DNA of 64,000 nt from Nitrososphaerota archaeon (lineage in GTDB: Archaea > Thermoproteota > Nitrososphaeria > Nitrososphaerales > Nitrosopumilaceae): positions 62,001 to 126,000 of the forward strand of contig JAPOVD010000007.1 of NCBI GenBank assembly GCA_026708305.1, written 5' to 3'. This document shows positions 62,634 to 64,000 of the stretch, one piece after another. The translations under genes were made by a program, and so were the position numbers. Each line of letters starts with the position of its first letter. Positions within the stretch are counted from its first letter, which is position 1. Below the pieces are notes generated by a model that was given only the letters and a program-made list of their open reading frames with translations, was not told the DNA's origin and did no database searches.

Positions 62634-63112
62634 TTAGCAAAGTTATCGCATATAAAAAAAATAATATTGATACAGACACTATCATACCTGGAAAATATTT
62701 GAAAATACATGAATATGACGAACTTGCTAAACATGCAATGGAGGGATTAGATTCATCTTTTAGAATTAGAACAAAAGATTGTAGTTTCATAATAGCTGGA
62801 AATAATTTTGGTTGTGGATCTAGTAGAGAACACGCTCCAATTGCATTATCTTATTCTGGAATAAAAATAATTCTAGCACTTTCATTTGCCAGGATTTTTT
62901 ATAGGAATGCAATAGATGGCGCTTTTATTATACCGATAGAAATAGATCAAAATACATACAATAGCATTAATGATAATGATGAGCTTGATATTGATGTACA
63001 AAACAACAAGATCGCTAACTTAACTACATCTAGAACTTACATCACTAAACCATTTCCTAATCTAGTCAAGAAAATAATTGATGCAGGAGGTATCTTCAAA
63101 TTAGATGTGTAG
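62630..63112 (+). CDS. leuD: 3-isopropylmalate dehydratase/homoaconitase small subunit (archaeal type)
   Basis: A 160-residue swivelling-domain subunit. Characteristic segments are YKKNNIDTDTIIPGKYLK, IAGNNFGCGSSREHAPIAL and the helix FARIFYRNAIDGAFIIPIE. The short length is the archaeal type. Its start overlaps the leuC stop by 4 bp, a true subunit pair. It is followed after 3 bp by a second large-subunit gene. Confidence 0.92.
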   Translation: MISKVIAYKKNNIDTDTIIPGKYLKIHEYDELAKHAMEGLDSSFRIRTKDCSFIIAGNNFGCGSSREHAPIALSYSGIKIILALSFARIFYRNAIDGAFIIPIEIDQNTYNSINDNDELDIDVQNNKIANLTTSRTYITKPFPNLVKKIIDAGGIFKLDV

Positions 63113-63115
63113 TAG

Positions 63116-64000
63116 ATGACACAAACTTTATACGAAAAAATTTGGGATTCTCATATAATAACTAAACAAAATAAATCTAGTTTGTTATATGTTGATAGGC
63201 ATTTCATACATGAAGTTACTTCTCCACAGGCATTTGATGGTTTACGTTTAAATAGAAGACATGTAAGAAGACCAGATTTAACAATTGCAACAGTCGATCA
63301 TAATGTACCTACAGTAGATAGATCTCTTCCAATACTGGATCAAACTTCTAAAATACAGATTAATACACTAGAAAATAATTGTAGAGAATTTGGTATAACG
63401 ATATTTGGTATGCAAAGTGAATATCAAGGAATAGTACACGTGATTGGTCCGCAACTTGGAATTACTCTTCCTGGAACCACCATAGTTTGTGGAGATAGTC
63501 ATACTTCAACTCATGGTGCGTTTGGAGCTCTTGCATTTGGTATAGGTACAAGTGATGTTGAACATGTTTTGGCAACTCAAACTATATGGACACAAAAATC
63601 AAAATCTTTTAAAATTATTATAAATGGGAAACAAAATTCTGCAATAACTGCTAAAGACATAATATTGTTTATTATTCGTACTATTGGCACATCTGGAGGT
63701 ACCGGAACTGTAATAGAATATACTGGTGATGTAGTCAAAAACTTTTCTATGGAACAAAGAATGACTATTTGTAACATGTCCATAGAAGCTGGAGCTAGAG
63801 CTGGGCTTATAGCTCCAGATGAAAAAACGTTTGATTACTTGCGTAATAAAAAATATACTCCTGCAAATTATGAATCCTTAGTAGATTTATGGAAATTGAA
63901 TTTACATTCTGATAAAAACGCTACTTTTGATAAAGAAATTAACATAAATATAAGTAGAATAACACCGCAAGTAAGCTGGGGTACAAACCCATCTATGGTA
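63116..64000 (+). CDS. leuC: 3-isopropylmalate dehydratase large subunit, bacterial type (partial, runs off the window)
   Basis: An open frame of 295 residues with no stop before the window's end, starting at the ATG 63116. It begins TQTLYEKIWDSHI and continues with LLYVDRHFIHEVTSPQAFDGL, DHNVPT and VCGDSHTSTHGAFGALAFGIGTSDVEHV, diagnostic of the bacterial-type LeuC (about 465-475 residues). It is clearly distinct from the archaeal-type subunit two genes upstream. The missing C-terminal part should contain the cluster cysteines. A second leuD is expected just outside the window. Confidence 0.92.
   Translation, partial: MTQTLYEKIWDSHIITKQNKSSLLYVDRHFIHEVTSPQAFDGLRLNRRHVRRPDLTIATVDHNVPTVDRSLPILDQTSKIQINTLENNCREFGITIFGMQSEYQGIVHVIGPQLGITLPGTTIVCGDSHTSTHGAFGALAFGIGTSDVEHVLATQTIWTQKSKSFKIIINGKQNSAITAKDIILFIIRTIGTSGGTGTVIEYTGDVVKNFSMEQRMTICNMSIEAGARAGLIAPDEKTFDYLRNKKYTPANYESLVDLWKLNLHSDKNATFDKEININISRITPQVSWGTNPSMV

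Noticed and set aside
1-64000. Insertion sequences, prophage or toxin-antitoxin genes
   Set aside because: No transposase, integrase, terminal inverted repeats or toxin-like gene pairs were recognised.

Overview
The window comes from an ammonia-oxidiser-type archaeon of the Thaumarchaeota (Nitrososphaerota). The evidence is an RNA polymerase largest subunit encoded by one unsplit gene, archaeal ribosomal proteins (L30e, L19e, L32e, P1), a PEFG-CTERM surface protein, a two-domain multicopper oxidase, isopentenyl phosphate kinase, CofE and intron-bearing tRNAs. The DNA is very AT-rich and many genes start with TTG. The genus cannot be fixed from the sequence alone. A decayed proofreading gene and heavy AT bias would fit a streamlined or host-associated lineage, but that is inference.

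Layout. 0.3-14.3 kb (mostly minus strand): UPF0147, Rieske ferredoxin and gltX, then an isoprenoid block (prenyl synthase, Nudix IDI, isopentenyl phosphate kinase, mevalonate kinase), followed by rpsB, eno and rpoN. After tRNA-Leu and a translin-like gene come NnrE, an MBL hydrolase and CobT on the plus strand, then glmS, rpsD and rpsM on the minus strand. 14.3-20.2 kb is an accessory/surface island: small winged-helix protein, a 519-bp gene-free gap, multicopper oxidase, ZIP-like transporter, a secreted protein with perfect 42-bp tandem repeats, a solitary DNA methyltransferase and a PEFG-CTERM protein. 20.3-29.7 kb is the information-processing operon rpoH-rpoB-rpoA-rpl30e-nusA-rps12-rps7, closed by an antisense tRNA-Gln with an intron. 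29.8-37.5 kb: two small genes, a geranylgeranyl-reductase-like flavoprotein, leuS and alaS. 37.5-43.3 kb: a rearranged L12/L10/L1/L11/spt5/secE block, a D-aminoacyl-tRNA deacylase (DTD2) pseudogene, and L19e/L32e. 43.4-48.3 kb: pckA, sod, prefoldin, ftsY, argF. 48.3-54.9 kb: L18-S5-L30-L15-secY-adk-DUF106-cmk-cbf5. 55-64 kb: tRNA-Ser with intron, LhgO-like oxidase, 2-oxoacid:ferredoxin oxidoreductase, two unknown genes with cofE, and a leuC-leuD-leuC cluster running off the end.

How it works together. The isoprenoid genes supply C5 units and prenyl chains for ether lipids, and the reductase at 31 kb could saturate them. PEPCK, enolase, the 2-oxoacid oxidoreductase and GlmS serve central carbon and amino-sugar metabolism. 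ArgF and the isopropylmalate dehydratase genes serve arginine, leucine and possibly lysine synthesis.

Most notable: the DTD2 gene is broken in at least four places while its neighbours are intact; a tRNA-Gln has one clear and possibly a second intron; a surface protein carries identical tandem repeats; the L11-L1-L10-L12 operon is scrambled; and the Nudix IDI lacks the usual catalytic cysteine. I did not find a mobile element, CRISPR array or clear defence system apart from the lone methyltransferase.
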